Source: Oscarella lobularis
Taxonomy: Eukaryota > Porifera > Homoscleromorpha > Homosclerophorida > Oscarellidae
Direction: 5' to 3'
Assembly (NCBI RefSeq): GCF_947507565.1
Contig: NC_089181.1
Span: 2,365,614-2,429,613 of the forward strand
Length of the DNA: 64,000 bases
Made by a program: the position numbers and the translations under genes. Of the stretch, positions 1 through 10,282 are shown in pieces. The notes under the pieces were generated by a model. It saw only the letters and a program-made list of their open reading frames with translations. It did no database searches and was not told the DNA's origin. The first letter of the stretch is position 1; each line of letters starts with the position of its first letter.

Positions 1-34
1 CATCGTTCCGGCGATTGCCTTCAGACTTGTCGAC

Positions 35-2089
35 ATGCCGACAGTCGTCATTCATCTTCTGAATCCCTGTAGCGTCACGACCCTTCGAGCTCACTCGCGA
101 GCGGTCACAAATCGAATTCCAGGCGATGTTCAAAATCTCAAAAACGCCGACGGACGATTTCCATTTAGAAAGGGCAAATCGTGCCTATTCAAAATGACTT
201 TCGATCGATTGCGACGACACTTGATGACCACTCCCCTATATTTGATGTTGCTCGACGTGTGGAAGGAGCCCGCCTGTCTCGTCGGAACCGCGACGATTCG
301 ACTCGATCGCGCCGTCGAAGAAATTGGCCGTTCGATTTCCAGTCAAGGCCGAGCAATTCCCGCTGCCTGGGGAGCAAAAGGAACGCATACCGTCTATAAT
401 CTGATGGGAAGCAAAGTGGGAGAGGTTCGGCTTGCTTACAGGCTATATAGTCTTGGTCCCGTGCTGGAATCCCACGTTGCAATGAAACCGATTGAGAAGG
501 AGGAGGAGGAGAAGGAAGGTGATGATGGTTCGAGCGTGCCGATTTTGCCGGAGGCTCTTCCTGTATTGACGAATGAGACTGGTGAAAATGGGGAAAAGTA
601 TGAGGCCAATACCTTGTGTCCGCCTCCGATGTATTACAATAGTCAGGCTGCAGATGTCGAAGCGTCTGTGACTGCTACAACTGATGACGTAGAGGAGGAA
701 GAGGAGGAGGAGGAGGAGGAGATAGTGGAACAGCCTGTGGATCTGGAGACGGAAAACGAGCATTGGAAAACTCTGATGACTAGTGGAAATCCAAACGCAC
801 GTCCACTCGTTGTCGAAGACAAGGAGAAAAAGGCAGCAATGAACGTTTCTGAGGAAGACGCTCCGCTGCCTCGTACGTCGCCCTTTCCGGCTCAGTTTTC
901 ACTTCTTAACGGTCTTCTGTTGGAGCTTAAACAGTTAGAAAATCAGAAAGTATTGTCTGTGGAGGAAAAGCGTGATGAAGTACCTGTGGAAGCCAAGGTT
1001 GATTTGCCGGAAGAGAAACGTGTTGACGAGGAAAACACGCCTCCTGACTTTTACCAAGGACCATCTCCCTCTCCCGATACCCTTTCCCAATTGACTTCGT
1101 TAGTCTATGAACGTCTCAAGTTGGAGAGGAAAAGAAAACCGGTTTATTCTAAACAGAGAAAGAAAGCGCCTGTTAGAGAAGAGCCTAAAAGTTATCACGT
1201 GGGCAGTTGCCAACAGCGACACCGTGTGTCTCCGCTCCCCTATCGCAATTTTGCTCAATTTCCGAAGAAGCAAAGGGCCCCAGCGGAATCTACACCCACT
1301 CCATTTGCGTATCATAAGAGGAGAAAGCATAAGGGGACAACGTTGGAACAGAGTCGTAACCAGAAGCCAAAGAGCCAAAGGGAAAAGGAAGTGCAAACCC
1401 AAGCCCAAAGTACAATCTCAGGGGAAAGTCTTACTGCCGTCAAAGAGCGTCTGAGAAGCGGTAGCAGTTCTAAGACGAGAAGTTCAAGCTCCAGTTCCTC
1501 CTCTTCATCATCGTCGTCATCATCGAGTTCTCGTTCCTCGAAGCCAGCTGTAGGCTCCAGTCGCAATTCCAATGGAATCCTAGAAGTACGGTTACCAGAA
1601 ATAGTCATCAATGACGAAGCTGACTTGGAAACGAAGGAGGAGGAGGAGGAGGACGAAGTCGTCGTGGAAAGAAGCCCCAGTCCATCGACCCATTCGTCTC
1701 TTCACGTTGAAGACTTGCTGGCAAAATCTGACGTCAAATTCTTCACCCCATCGCCTATATCACCTATGTCAGGAACGGAAGGAGAGGAGGACGAAATTGA
1801 GCCGCTCGAATCGTCTCTCCCCAAAATAGCAAGTCTCACCGATTTGAAGCCAATCAGCAGCAATGCTGAAGACGAAGAAGAAGGCGACGACTATTCGGAC
1901 GATTTTGAGAATAAAACGGATTCTGAAGACGAAGGAGATGGCGACGAGACGAGTTCAGTGTCCGGTTCCAGTCGATCCGTGCACCATTCAGGATATTCGA
2001 GCTCGCTCTCAAGCGCTGGATCAGCTCGACCTATAATCCAGTCCATAGACAAGCTAACGTCGAATCCGAACTTCGGATATACTTTTTAG
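35..2089 (+). CDS. MAP10: MAP10-like microtubule-associated protein (single long exon)
   Basis: An open frame of 684 codons without introns. The first ~130 residues look like the DUF4497 domain that opens MAP10: a short motif FRKGKSCLFKM is followed by PLYLMLLDVWK and a C2-like strand pattern. The rest is low complexity: glutamate runs, a long serine run near residue 490, and an acidic tail with a DDYSDDFE motif typical of ciliary and microtubule proteins. MAP10 stabilises microtubules in dividing cells (family knowledge). I chose the first ATG, but the window begins just upstream, so 5' exons could be missing. The N-terminal match is by motif only and the tail could belong to any disordered protein. 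Confidence 0.6.
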   Translation: MPTVVIHLLNPCSVTTLRAHSRAVTNRIPGDVQNLKNADGRFPFRKGKSCLFKMTFDRLRRHLMTTPLYLMLLDVWKEPACLVGTATIRLDRAVEEIGRSISSQGRAIPAAWGAKGTHTVYNLMGSKVGEVRLAYRLYSLGPVLESHVAMKPIEKEEEEKEGDDGSSVPILPEALPVLTNETGENGEKYEANTLCPPPMYYNSQAADVEASVTATTDDVEEEEEEEEEEIVEQPVDLETENEHWKTLMTSGNPNARPLVVEDKEKKAAMNVSEEDAPLPRTSPFPAQFSLLNGLLLELKQLENQKVLSVEEKRDEVPVEAKVDLPEEKRVDEENTPPDFYQGPSPSPDTLSQLTSLVYERLKLERKRKPVYSKQRKKAPVREEPKSYHVGSCQQRHRVSPLPYRNFAQFPKKQRAPAESTPTPFAYHKRRKHKGTTLEQSRNQKPKSQREKEVQTQAQSTISGESLTAVKERLRSGSSSKTRSSSSSSSSSSSSSSSSSRSSKPAVGSSRNSNGILEVRLPEIVINDEADLETKEEEEEDEVVVERSPSPSTHSSLHVEDLLAKSDVKFFTPSPISPMSGTEGEEDEIEPLESSLPKIASLTDLKPISSNAEDEEEGDDYSDDFENKTDSEDEGDGDETSSVSGSSRSVHHSGYSSSLSSAGSARPIIQSIDKLTSNPNFGYTF

Positions 2090-2150
2090 CGAAGTTTGTA
2101 GTTTTCGAAGCCGGGCGTTTCTATGTCCCGGCTACTATTGTAGTCGTGCA

Positions 2151-3370
2151 ATGTCTCTGCTTCTAAATCTAGTCGGTGCTTAGTCTATCGACTATTTTTG
2201 AGTAACTTTCCTGGGTTTAGCTGTTTGGACGATTGGCAAGGCGATTGACGGGCAGCCAACAATTTCAGGAGCAGTTGGACGTGTGGCGTCTCTATCATCT
2301 GACGCATTATTATAACGAGTGCGGAGGCGAAGACGTCAGAGTGCGCAAACCTGATCAGAAAGTGCGCTTCTCCAAGCAGCACCTCCAAGTCCACACTGCC
2401 ATCAACGCACAGGTAGAGAGAGGGAGGGGAATGCCATATCTGTTCTTTTTTAACTTGTGCTCTTCCACGATAATAGGTCATTCGTTTGCTAGAAGACAAA
2501 CGTGACAGCACGATTAGCTTCAGTCTCGATGTTTGTCCTTCAGCAATTGATCACCCTAAAGCAGGCCACGGTATAAATGATCAACCAGTGCCTTACCCCC
2601 ATTGTCTTGTATTGTACTGTAGGAGTGTTTCTTCGGGGACGAGCTGTGCCTGGAAGTGTCGTAGCCTTTTTTCCTGGTGTAGTGGTAGGAATGAGTTTCC
2701 TTGTTAGATATTTTCATTCTATTTGGTGGTCTTCTCAGTATCTTCCGCCTCATGCAAAAAGTTTACCTACCGGTGCTGATCCGGAGTACAATCTTTACAT
2801 GATGTCAAGGCACGATGGTGCAATCGTCAATGCCAATGAATACAAGGTAAGAAAAAGGTTAGGAGTATGGGTTTATTTGTATTGATTCACTAGGACGCGA
2901 ATCCTTACGCATTTGGCCATCTGATTAACCATCCGCCGAAAGGTAGAGGATGCAGAATCAGTTCTATATACTGTTGTGCTCGTCTTTAGGCACACTGCCA
3001 AATGTCATGCCCTTTTCCTACGACGTCCCAGTGACGTTCCCAAGCCACCTTGTTCCTCTAATCCCCAACAGGTAAAGCTCAAGACTTTTTTATACAGTCA
3101 ATCCTCTAATGTGCGTGCCTCACCAAGGTACTTCAAAAGACCTGGATTTCTTTACAAGACCCGTTCGCACATGCGCTGTCTGGTAATGGTCACAACCAGA
3201 CACGTACAAGACGAAGAACTTCTAGTCAAGTGCGATACACCCAACATGTATAAATATATATATGAATCAATAAGTGAATTCACAGCTATCGACTCAATCC
3301 CAAAGGGCAACTACCCGAATGGTATTTCCCCGTAGACGGCGAAGAAGACAAACGACGATGGACGACGTAA
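2151..3370 (+). CDS. SETD9: SETD9-like SET-domain protein, spliced
   Basis: Several exons separated by introns of about 50-75 bases join in frame. The pieces follow vertebrate SETD9 in order: an N-terminal helical part with QEQLDVWRLYHLTHYYNE, then GVFLRGRAVPGSVVAFFPG (SET core start), a segment with DGAIVNANEYK, then NPYAFGHLINHPPKG, then LPNVMPFPYDVPVTFP, and the closing RCLVMVTTRHVQDEELLVKC plus YRLNP. SET proteins transfer methyl groups to lysine; the SETD9 substrate is not well known. The first exon (2151-2171, encoding MSLLLNL) is my choice because its GT donor joins the exon at 2221 in phase. The end at 3370 lies only 35 bases from the stop of the convergent small gene. Confidence 0.8.
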
Positions 3371-3405
3371 TTGTACATACCGTATTTAGAGAATCAATCA
3401 ATCAA

Positions 3406-3814
3406 TCAATTAATTTCGCTTGCGAATTCTGCTATAATCTTCTGCACGCCGGCAGCGAGTTTCTCCTTTGGAAGACGTTTGTTCGCTTCGACGTATTCCG
3501 TGATCTTTTCGACGTAAGCAGCCTGATAAATAATCTTATAAGGCGAATTGGGAAAATTGATTATTTTCTCTTGCCCTCCGAATCGCTTTCTCTTGCTCGC
3601 CGACTTGCTTAAACCGCGAGTAGATCTCGTAAAGAATTCGTCCGCTCGAGTAGAACTGCTGCATCGCGGCTCCGTCTCCGCCCTCGTTCGCCCAGGCCAG
3701 TGTCGCGATCTGTTCCGAAGACATTGGCGATCTAATTTGGAATGAGCTCGACGTGCGTACCTGATTCAGTAGAGCAGCATTGTTGAGACGCCATGGATCG
3801 TGTTCAGACGCCAT
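3406..3814 (-). CDS. small unrecognised protein, three exons
   Basis: The ATG at 3814 opens MASEHDPWRLNNAALLNQ. A 51-base intron (gtacgc to acag) leads to IATLAWANEGGDGAAMQQFY, and a second intron of about 70 bases leads to IIYQAAYVEKITEYVEANKR and a stop at 3406. Total length is about 95 residues, mostly helical and charged, with no signal peptide or membrane segment. Both introns keep the frame and have AG acceptors; the second donor (gtcggc) is weak. I do not recognise the family; it could be a small subunit of a nuclear or mitochondrial complex. Reading straight through without splicing gives a longer but less convincing frame. Confidence 0.5.
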
Positions 3815-4338
3815 GTTTTTCCGCGCATGCGCATAGCAACCAAATACAGTATCAGTGCCCTGGGCGCCAAGTCGCTACTCTTCCTTGCCTCTTGCAGCGT
3901 CCTTTCTTTATGCCTCTACCTCTTCGTTGATTTCATTCTTTTCCAATGACAATGATTCCAAGCACATTTTTATTTTCTATGAAGGAGACCCAACGAGAGA
4001 AAGTCTAGAAAGCACGAAGTTATTCCTAGATTTTCATTCAACAGCTGACAAGCCCTGGGAGAAAGAACGTCTTCTATTCACTGGGGAGTGGGGACATGCC
4101 AAAAAAATGCTAGTGTAGCATCAAATATCAATTTTATATAAACGCCCAACTGAAATTTTTGATATAAAAAACGCAAATTCCGTGGGATTCAACTAATTAA
4201 TATCAAACGCGACCCTAAGCCCTCCAGGCCTCCCTGACTCCTCCTGGCACCTCCTGGCACGCCTAATAACACTCCACCAGCACCGTTAGAGAACTGTGGA
4301 CTCAAATAATTGACAACGTTTTCGAGGGCGGTACCAAT
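3815..4338. other. intergenic region
   Basis: Shared upstream region of the small minus-strand gene and the plus-strand PLC-like gene. I see only short spurious frames and a small direct repeat (ctcctggcac twice near 4240). No convincing promoter motif. Confidence 0.4.
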
Positions 4339-6782
4339 ATGGCAAACAGGGCGTGGCTACCACTGATCCTCTCCCTGACTTTGTCGAGCTCGTCGACGGC
4401 CCAAAACGCGTCCGCGCTCGACCGCGACTACTGGCGTCGTCTCGCAATGAAATCGCAATACTATCTAACCCGACAGAACAGCGTCGCGACGAACCTCTAC
4501 TGCGGCACATACCAATCGGCCAACTCCCTCCACTACAGCTCCCTACGCACCGAAGCGACGTTCGGCGCCGCCAGCTACGACGACACGACGACGACGACGC
4601 GACACGTTTGCCCGTCGTCGAACGACGGCTTGACCAAGTGTTTTACGGCGACGGGAAAATTTCGGCTGTTCGATCAGACGCTGAGTCTCGAGGAGCAGCT
4701 CGATTTCGGCGTGCGACGCTTTCACTTGACGCTCGCGCGCGTCAGTTTGCTGACGCCGGAGTTGCGCGTTTGCAAGCCCGTGCCCGATGTGTGTCGAACG
4801 CTGAAGCGAGAGCTCAACACGCTCGGACTCTACGAGTATTCGTCGACCGTCGATATATGCTTCGAGTTCCTCGGAATCAAGGATTACGGAGAATTTTCCG
4901 GATGCACGGAGGTGAGGTGGGAAGTTCGGCTATCAAGTATGAGAGATTTCCCGGATGCCGTTTAGGATTCGCCCTCTTGGTCCGAAATCTTGAACATTTT
5001 CAGCGACTTTGCGAGACGAAGTGGGAATTCGCGTGAAATCATTATCATTGACGTTGACACGAGCCCCATGCAACGATTCGGATGCAGTCAACAGGCACTG
5101 GTCGAAGGTGCCGGCGCACATTCCTAAAACAAAATTTTAGAAAATGAGTGAATTCTTTGCTTAGATCCCATAGAAAACATACTCGGAGATTTGATTTATA
5201 CGCCAGCCGATTTGAATGATTTCATAAGATCATCGGCAAGTCTTCTGCAAGAGAGACGATTTTCGTTTAATTGAAATGGTCCCATATATAGCCCACTCCC
5301 GATCCTCTCTTTTACGACCCGCTAAGTTCACCGATTCAGTGGCCCAGCGCGACTAAAGTTTTCTCCGTAAGATTTTGCATCGATGAATTCACGTTCTCAA
5401 CGGCCCAATTTAGAAAAATCGTCAAATCATCATGATGGCTCCGTGCAAGTATAGCGGAAAGTGGTTTCACCAATCAACTGACTTCAGAAAATTTGATGGT
5501 GTCCCATTCCCCTGTCTCCGGCCCCCAATTATAATTAGAACCTTTCTCCTTCGCGTAGAGTTGACCTCCACCAAGGAATTCGTTCCACAGCGATGTGGCA
5601 CCAGGAGGGGTTCGGGTGGATCCGTCTCGGCGCTCTCCCGACAGTTCACCGGCATCTACGAAGATCGAACGACGGTTTGGGTATTGTGAAAAATTATTGT
5701 ACATCTATCTTTCTTTCGTTAGTTCGAGATAGAAATTCAAGCGGACGACGGCACGACGCAGGGATACGCTTACTTAGCTGATGGGATCGACTCTGCGGGA
5801 ATGATGGACGAGCAAGCAGGTTAGAGAAAAGAAGATATTGAAAAAAAGAGGCTACAATGTCGTGTGTAGCGGAAAGCGTTATCAGTTGCGGCTACAGTCC
5901 CGTCTTTTCGCGAATGCAGGACAACCGGGTGTTCGGTGCACAGAAAAGAAAAGTTTTCATCGGCGAAGGCTTTATACAACCGTGTGTCTTGTGTAGAATG
6001 CGTTTGGTTTTGGGGAGAAGGCGAGTCGAGTTTGTGCGAAAAGGGAACGTGCACGGCGTTCAAACGCATTCAAGACCCGGCGGTAAGCGAAAAAGAAAAA
6101 AGAAAACGAGTCTGTAAATCGTCACGTCTGACCGTGATAGTCGATTAGAAAATACGAGTTCGTCAACGTCGATTGCGAACGTGAGCTGCCCATGGCTTGC
6201 AGACACGATCACAGTGAGCTCCTAGCTAACGCTATCAGTGCATACATAGACAGTCTCTGTCTTTCTAAGTAACAACTTTGTGGGAATTTGGCCGGAGTGT
6301 CGTGTTTCCAAATGAAACCGGGCCAGATTTAGACAATCGTGCAACGACGTGTATGTATCTACCCGAATTACACTGCTACTGATTTCTTCTTACGCTGTAT
6401 TTTCTTTTCTCAGATTGCCTCGACTTTCACTTTCCTGATATTCCGACGAGTCCTGAGTAAGTTTTCGCTTAATTAATTAAAAATGCGCGCGATACGACGC
6501 ACGAGCTCTTCTTGCAGTGACGCTTCGTCCCTGCTAAGATCCATGACAGACAGAAACGTCGACTTAGCCTGGGTTAAATACGTGAACTTGGTGACGTGCC
6601 ATCGAGGTACAGTACCATCATAAATCCGTTTCAACCCAGCACATAATTTTTTCTGTTCTCTTTCAGATTCGAGTCTAAATCCTTCGGACCAATATTATGA
6701 TGTCAGTGGGGATTGTCTACTTCTATCTACCGTGTCTGCATTCGCTTTGGTTTTAATGACTTTGTTGCATTTTATCTGTTGA
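4339..6782 (+). CDS. secreted PLC-like phosphodiesterase-fold protein with GPI-type tail
   Basis: The ATG at 4339 opens a signal peptide (MANRAWLPLILSLTLSSSST). The first exon carries SLEEQLDFGVRRFHLTL, which resembles the early barrel of PI-PLC X-domain-like proteins; later exons give EIIIIDVDTSPM and ENILGDLIYTPADLNDF. Further exons are cysteine-rich (YNRVSCVECVWFWGEGESS, then FVNVDCERELPMACRHD, reminiscent of a C-type lectin end). The last exon ends in DVSGDCLLLSTVSAFALVLM plus a hydrophobic stretch, a typical GPI-anchor signal. The bacterial-type catalytic histidine motif was not seen, so enzyme activity is doubtful. The product is probably a cell-surface protein. Exon borders between 5100 and 5700 are uncertain. 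A damaged copy of the last exon lies at 9841-9960. Confidence 0.55.
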
Positions 6783-7103
6783 ACCCCTTACCTTTTGTAC
6801 CGACTTCTACGCGTTGCTAGTTGAGGCTGTGTACAGGAATAATTTTGCGCTAATCGTTTCAATTTATGAAAAGAAATGATTGCTTTGTCATTGCACAGGG
6901 TCTGCGAGCAGTTGCTGTAAGAACTCCCTGTTATAATAATAATAATAACAGCGTACTAATTCATCATTAATCAGGGTACATCTCTACCTCGTCTTGTCCA
7001 TGGCTTCTTGAATACTCTCGGAGAAAAGATATAAACCCTGAAATCCATAATCAGGATGCGTATAAACGGTCGCTTTTGACGGGTCGTATGCCTGTCGTTC
7101 AGC
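6609..7103. repeat. duplicated block, copy 1
   Basis: About 495 bases here are nearly identical to 9782-10282. The block holds the last intron and exon of the PLC-like gene, its 3' flank, and the last exon of the aromatic amino acid hydroxylase on the opposite strand. In this copy the PLC part belongs to the whole gene and the hydroxylase part is a stub; in the other copy the reverse holds. Confidence 0.85.
6984..7103 (-). pseudogene. orphan last exon of aromatic amino acid hydroxylase
   Basis: The minus strand reads [20 protein letters not shown] and ends at the same stop as the complete gene at 10163. There is no hydroxylase sequence upstream of it (right of 7103), so this is a detached 3' exon left by the duplication. 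Confidence 0.75.
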
Positions 7104-7316
7104 TGTGTGTAACAATAGATAGTTTGCACACGTTACATGCGACCGCTAAAAGGAAGGTATGACTAATGCATATGATATATGAATAAAATAAAATAAGTTG
7201 CCTGGTTGCATCAGACGAAATGACAGCAGCTTCCACATCAAATCCCTCTACCGCCTGACTCAAGTTTTCTTCTGGGCGAGAAGAATCAGGCTGGTCGTTC
7301 TGAATTGCCGCTGGCA
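7099..7316 (-). pseudogene. fragment of the ZU5/death-domain receptor 3' exon
   Basis: After a good acceptor (ttttttgcag at 7317-7325) the minus strand reads PAAIQNDQPDSSRPEENLSQ, closely matching NDQPDSPRPGDYLSQ near the C-terminus of the receptor gene at 12043-14202. No death domain or ZU5 part is attached, so it is a partial copy. It adjoins the orphan hydroxylase exon, as in the order of the intact genes at 10-14 kb. Confidence 0.6.
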
Positions 7317-7431
7317 CTGCAAAAAAACGAAGCGAAAGTGATCGGCGACGTCCGGGTGGACGGATCGCCCTTTTCATCGCGAAAATCGGGCACCCGATCG
7401 CCCATACGCTCACAGATGCCGTATTTTGCAT

Positions 7432-9180
7432 CGTTGTTGGCTCCCGCGTCGTCGTCGTCGCCGAAATCGGCCGTTTCTATGCTATGCTTCGATCACGTGT
7501 TCGTTTTCCCGATGGTCCGGGCCGTTCGACAAGCCCGCGAAAGAGCCAATCGACGATAATGTACAGCGAAACGTAAGACGAAACTTCGAAGAAGAAGAAA
7601 CGCGACCACGAGGCATCGTACGCCATCTTGACCTTGAGGCGAGAAATCTTACATCATTATTGCCAAGAATAGATTTGCTGACCATGGATCATGATGCAAT
7701 CGATGGTCAAACGGTCATTAAAAATTCGCACCTATTCGAAGGAACCAACCAGAGCGCTAGTTGAACCCAACGTGACCTCAACGGACCAATGAGCGCGCTG
7801 GGCGGAGCTACACGGTTCAAAAGGGAAGTGCACACGGATTCTCCTTCAGTTGCGGCCTAGGGTGGGTGCGGCGTGGAGCAATCTGCGTCTCATCCTTGAC
7901 GGACTGGCTCGGGAGATTGGCAAAAGGACAGTCTGGATCGTCGGATCAGCGTGGCCCACGGATTAATCCCGTGCCGGAGCCTCTAAGCAGGGCGATGGGG
8001 GGCTTCGGCCTCGGTTCACGCACTGAGCAGAAAGATCGCCTATAAGTCTTATTGTTGCCAAACGAGCACGGCCTGCGTTAGGCAGAGTGGGTACGGCTCG
8101 GAGGGGGTGTCGCAAGCGGTCTGGTTGCCGGCACTTATCTCACCAACTGGCACGATTAGATTGCGGATGATCTGGCTCAGGAGAATTCGATCTGGGCATT
8201 GCACGTCCTTTCCTGTCGACTCCTACAAACGGTGGTCAGCCGCTCTCCATCTCAGAAGCCCTGGTTCTTAGCTTCGGCTTACCAATGTGGTCAGGTATCG
8301 TCGCGCCGGGGGACTCGGTATTAGGGGCCGACTACTCGTCCAGGCGGATACTGGTTGAGGTGGCCTATGAGGCTAAAACTCGCCCGAAACTTTTTGGAAC
8401 GGGTGGCCATTGCTTTGCGGTGGCTGCCTTGAGCTACGAAGCGTCCGAACCTCCCCGTGGTGTAGCTCGGGTAACGCTAATACGGACGCATTCAGAAAAG
8501 GTACGTAAAACGATCTTTTGACAGTGACTAATTGGGATTTGATTTTTAGATCGCGAGCGCGGAAGGAAAACGAAGATCGAAGAGAGAACGATCGACGAAG
8601 ACTAAGAAAACGATCGAAAATACAGTGGACACGCTATAGATAGGTTTCTGCATGAGTGCATGTACTGTAAAATTACTGTACGAAATACAATCGAATGTGC
8701 GCAACTTGATCGTGTACGTGGCCGTCACGCATTCGTCCAGATTTGATTCTCGTTCAGCCTGCGATCTACTGGATGGTTTTCTGACCGAATTGATCAACGT
8801 GGAAGGCAAGGGTTTTCACACACATTCGACGAAATCGGAGGCTCGCCATTTCGTTTTCAGACCTAGAGCAGGCTTCGGAAAATACGGCAGAACTCTGTAG
8901 GGACATCATCGAAGACGATTTTAGCGAAACAAAGAGGTGTAGATCTAGGGAAAAAGAGAATGGTGATGAATCTGCCGCTAGAGAGAGCGGCGCGCTGCAA
9001 GGCGTCTCCTGATGCATTCGACAGGCGAAGAGGTGTCTTTGCTTTCGCCTGCGCCGAGTTCTGAGCAGCTAAAGGCCCTAGACGCAGACCGATATTTCTT
9101 CTTTGTGGCTAACGTGTTTTAGACAACTCCCGTATCAACCTGAAAGATATAATCAATAAAAAAAGGCACAACTTATTTCA
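7432..9180. other. gene-poor block with GC-rich non-coding stretch
   Basis: No long or conserved frame was found. From about 7800 to 8510 the sequence is GC-rich, with many G runs and short self-complementary pieces, unlike the AT-rich introns and spacers elsewhere. It could be an unknown structured RNA, an old repeat or an rDNA-spacer-like piece; I could not match it to 5S, 7SL, U3 or telomerase RNA by eye. 8520-9180 holds only short, unconvincing frames. Confidence 0.35.
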
Positions 9181-9298
9181 GATAAATGAGTAGGTCAAAA
9201 TTCCGAGTATAAAACTCCGTCAACTGTGCCGTAGGGAGTATAAAGATCCGTCAATTGTGCCGTAGGGAGTATATAAAGGCGCTCCAACCAACTCTACT

Positions 9299-9781
9299 TT
9301 TTATGCAGGAGTGGCGTTCCATGCGCCTGATCCGCAAGCGCCGCTCGCGCGCAACGAGTTGAAGACACTTGCCCCTCGAAAATGGGCGTTCCCGCTAACA
9401 TTTACAAAGTACTTTTTATGCGAGAGTGGCGTTCCTTGCGCCTGATCTGCAAGCGCCACTCGCGCGCAACCAGTTGCAGACACTTGTATGGGCGTTCGTT
9501 CCCGTCAACTCTACACTGTGCAAGAGTTACATGCGCCTGAAGCGCAAGCGCCGCTCGCGCGCAACGAGTTGCAGGCACTGGTAGGTCAAACGGTACAACT
9601 GTGCCGTCGGGAGTCTGTACTTTTTATGCAGGAGTGGCGTTCCTTGCGCCTGAACCGCAAGCGTCGCTCGCGCGCAACGAAAGGGAGACACTTACCTCTC
9701 GAAAGTGGGCGTTCCCGTTTCTACTTCTTATGCACGAGTGGCGTTCCATGCGCCTGATCTGCAAGTGCCGCTCGCGCGTGA
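9299..9781. repeat. degenerate minisatellite, about five units of ~105 bases
   Basis: A unit built around tgcaggagtggcgttcc, then gcgcctgatccgcaagcgcc, then gctcgcgcgcaacgagtt recurs starting near 9299, 9411, 9511, 9619 and 9723. A shorter related motif (caactgtgccgtagggagta) occurs twice just before, near 9220-9270, and again at 9597. The array abuts the second copy of the duplicated block at 9782. Confidence 0.8.
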
Positions 9782-10282
9782 ACAGTACCATCATAAATCC
9801 TCGAGTCCCAACACATAATTTTTTTTCTGTTCTCTTTCAGATTCGAGTCTAAATCCTTCGGACCAATATTATGATGTCAGTGGGGATTAGACGTCTACTT
9901 GTATCTACCGTGTCTGCATTTGCTTTGGTTTTAATGACTTTGTTGCATTTTATCTGTTGAGCCCTTACCTTTTGTACCGACTTCTACGCGTTGCTAGTTG
10001 AGGCTGTGTACAGGAATAATTTTGCGCTAATCGTTTCAAATTATGAAAAGAAATGATTGCTTTGTCATTGCACAGGGTCTACGAGCAGTTGCTGTAAGAA
10101 CTCCCTGTTATAATAATAATAAACAACGTACTAATTCATCATTAATTAATCAGGGTACATCTCTACCTCGTCTTGTCCATGGCTTCTTGAATACTCTCCG
10201 AGAAAAGATATAAACCCTGAAATCCATAATCAGGATGCGTATAAACCGTCGCTTTTGACGGGTCGTATGCCTGTCGTTCAGC
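9782..10282. repeat. duplicated block, copy 2
   Basis: Matches 6609-7103 with few differences (small indels in the AT-rich parts). Here the hydroxylase exon belongs to a complete gene, while the PLC-like exon is orphaned. Confidence 0.85.
9841..9960 (+). pseudogene. orphan last exon of the PLC-like gene
   Basis: Follows the same ctctttcag acceptor as the intact gene and reads DSSLNPSDQYYDVSGD, then an in-frame stop created by a small change in the gggattagacg stretch. There are no upstream PLC exons; they are replaced by the minisatellite. Confidence 0.75.

Noticed and set aside
1484-1545. Serine run and glutamate runs in the MAP10-like gene as a repeat element
   Set aside because: They lie inside one long open frame and look like ordinary low-complexity coding sequence.
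7800-8510. 7SL, U3, 7SK, 5S or telomerase RNA
   Set aside because: None of the diagnostic motifs of these RNAs could be found by eye; left as unassigned.
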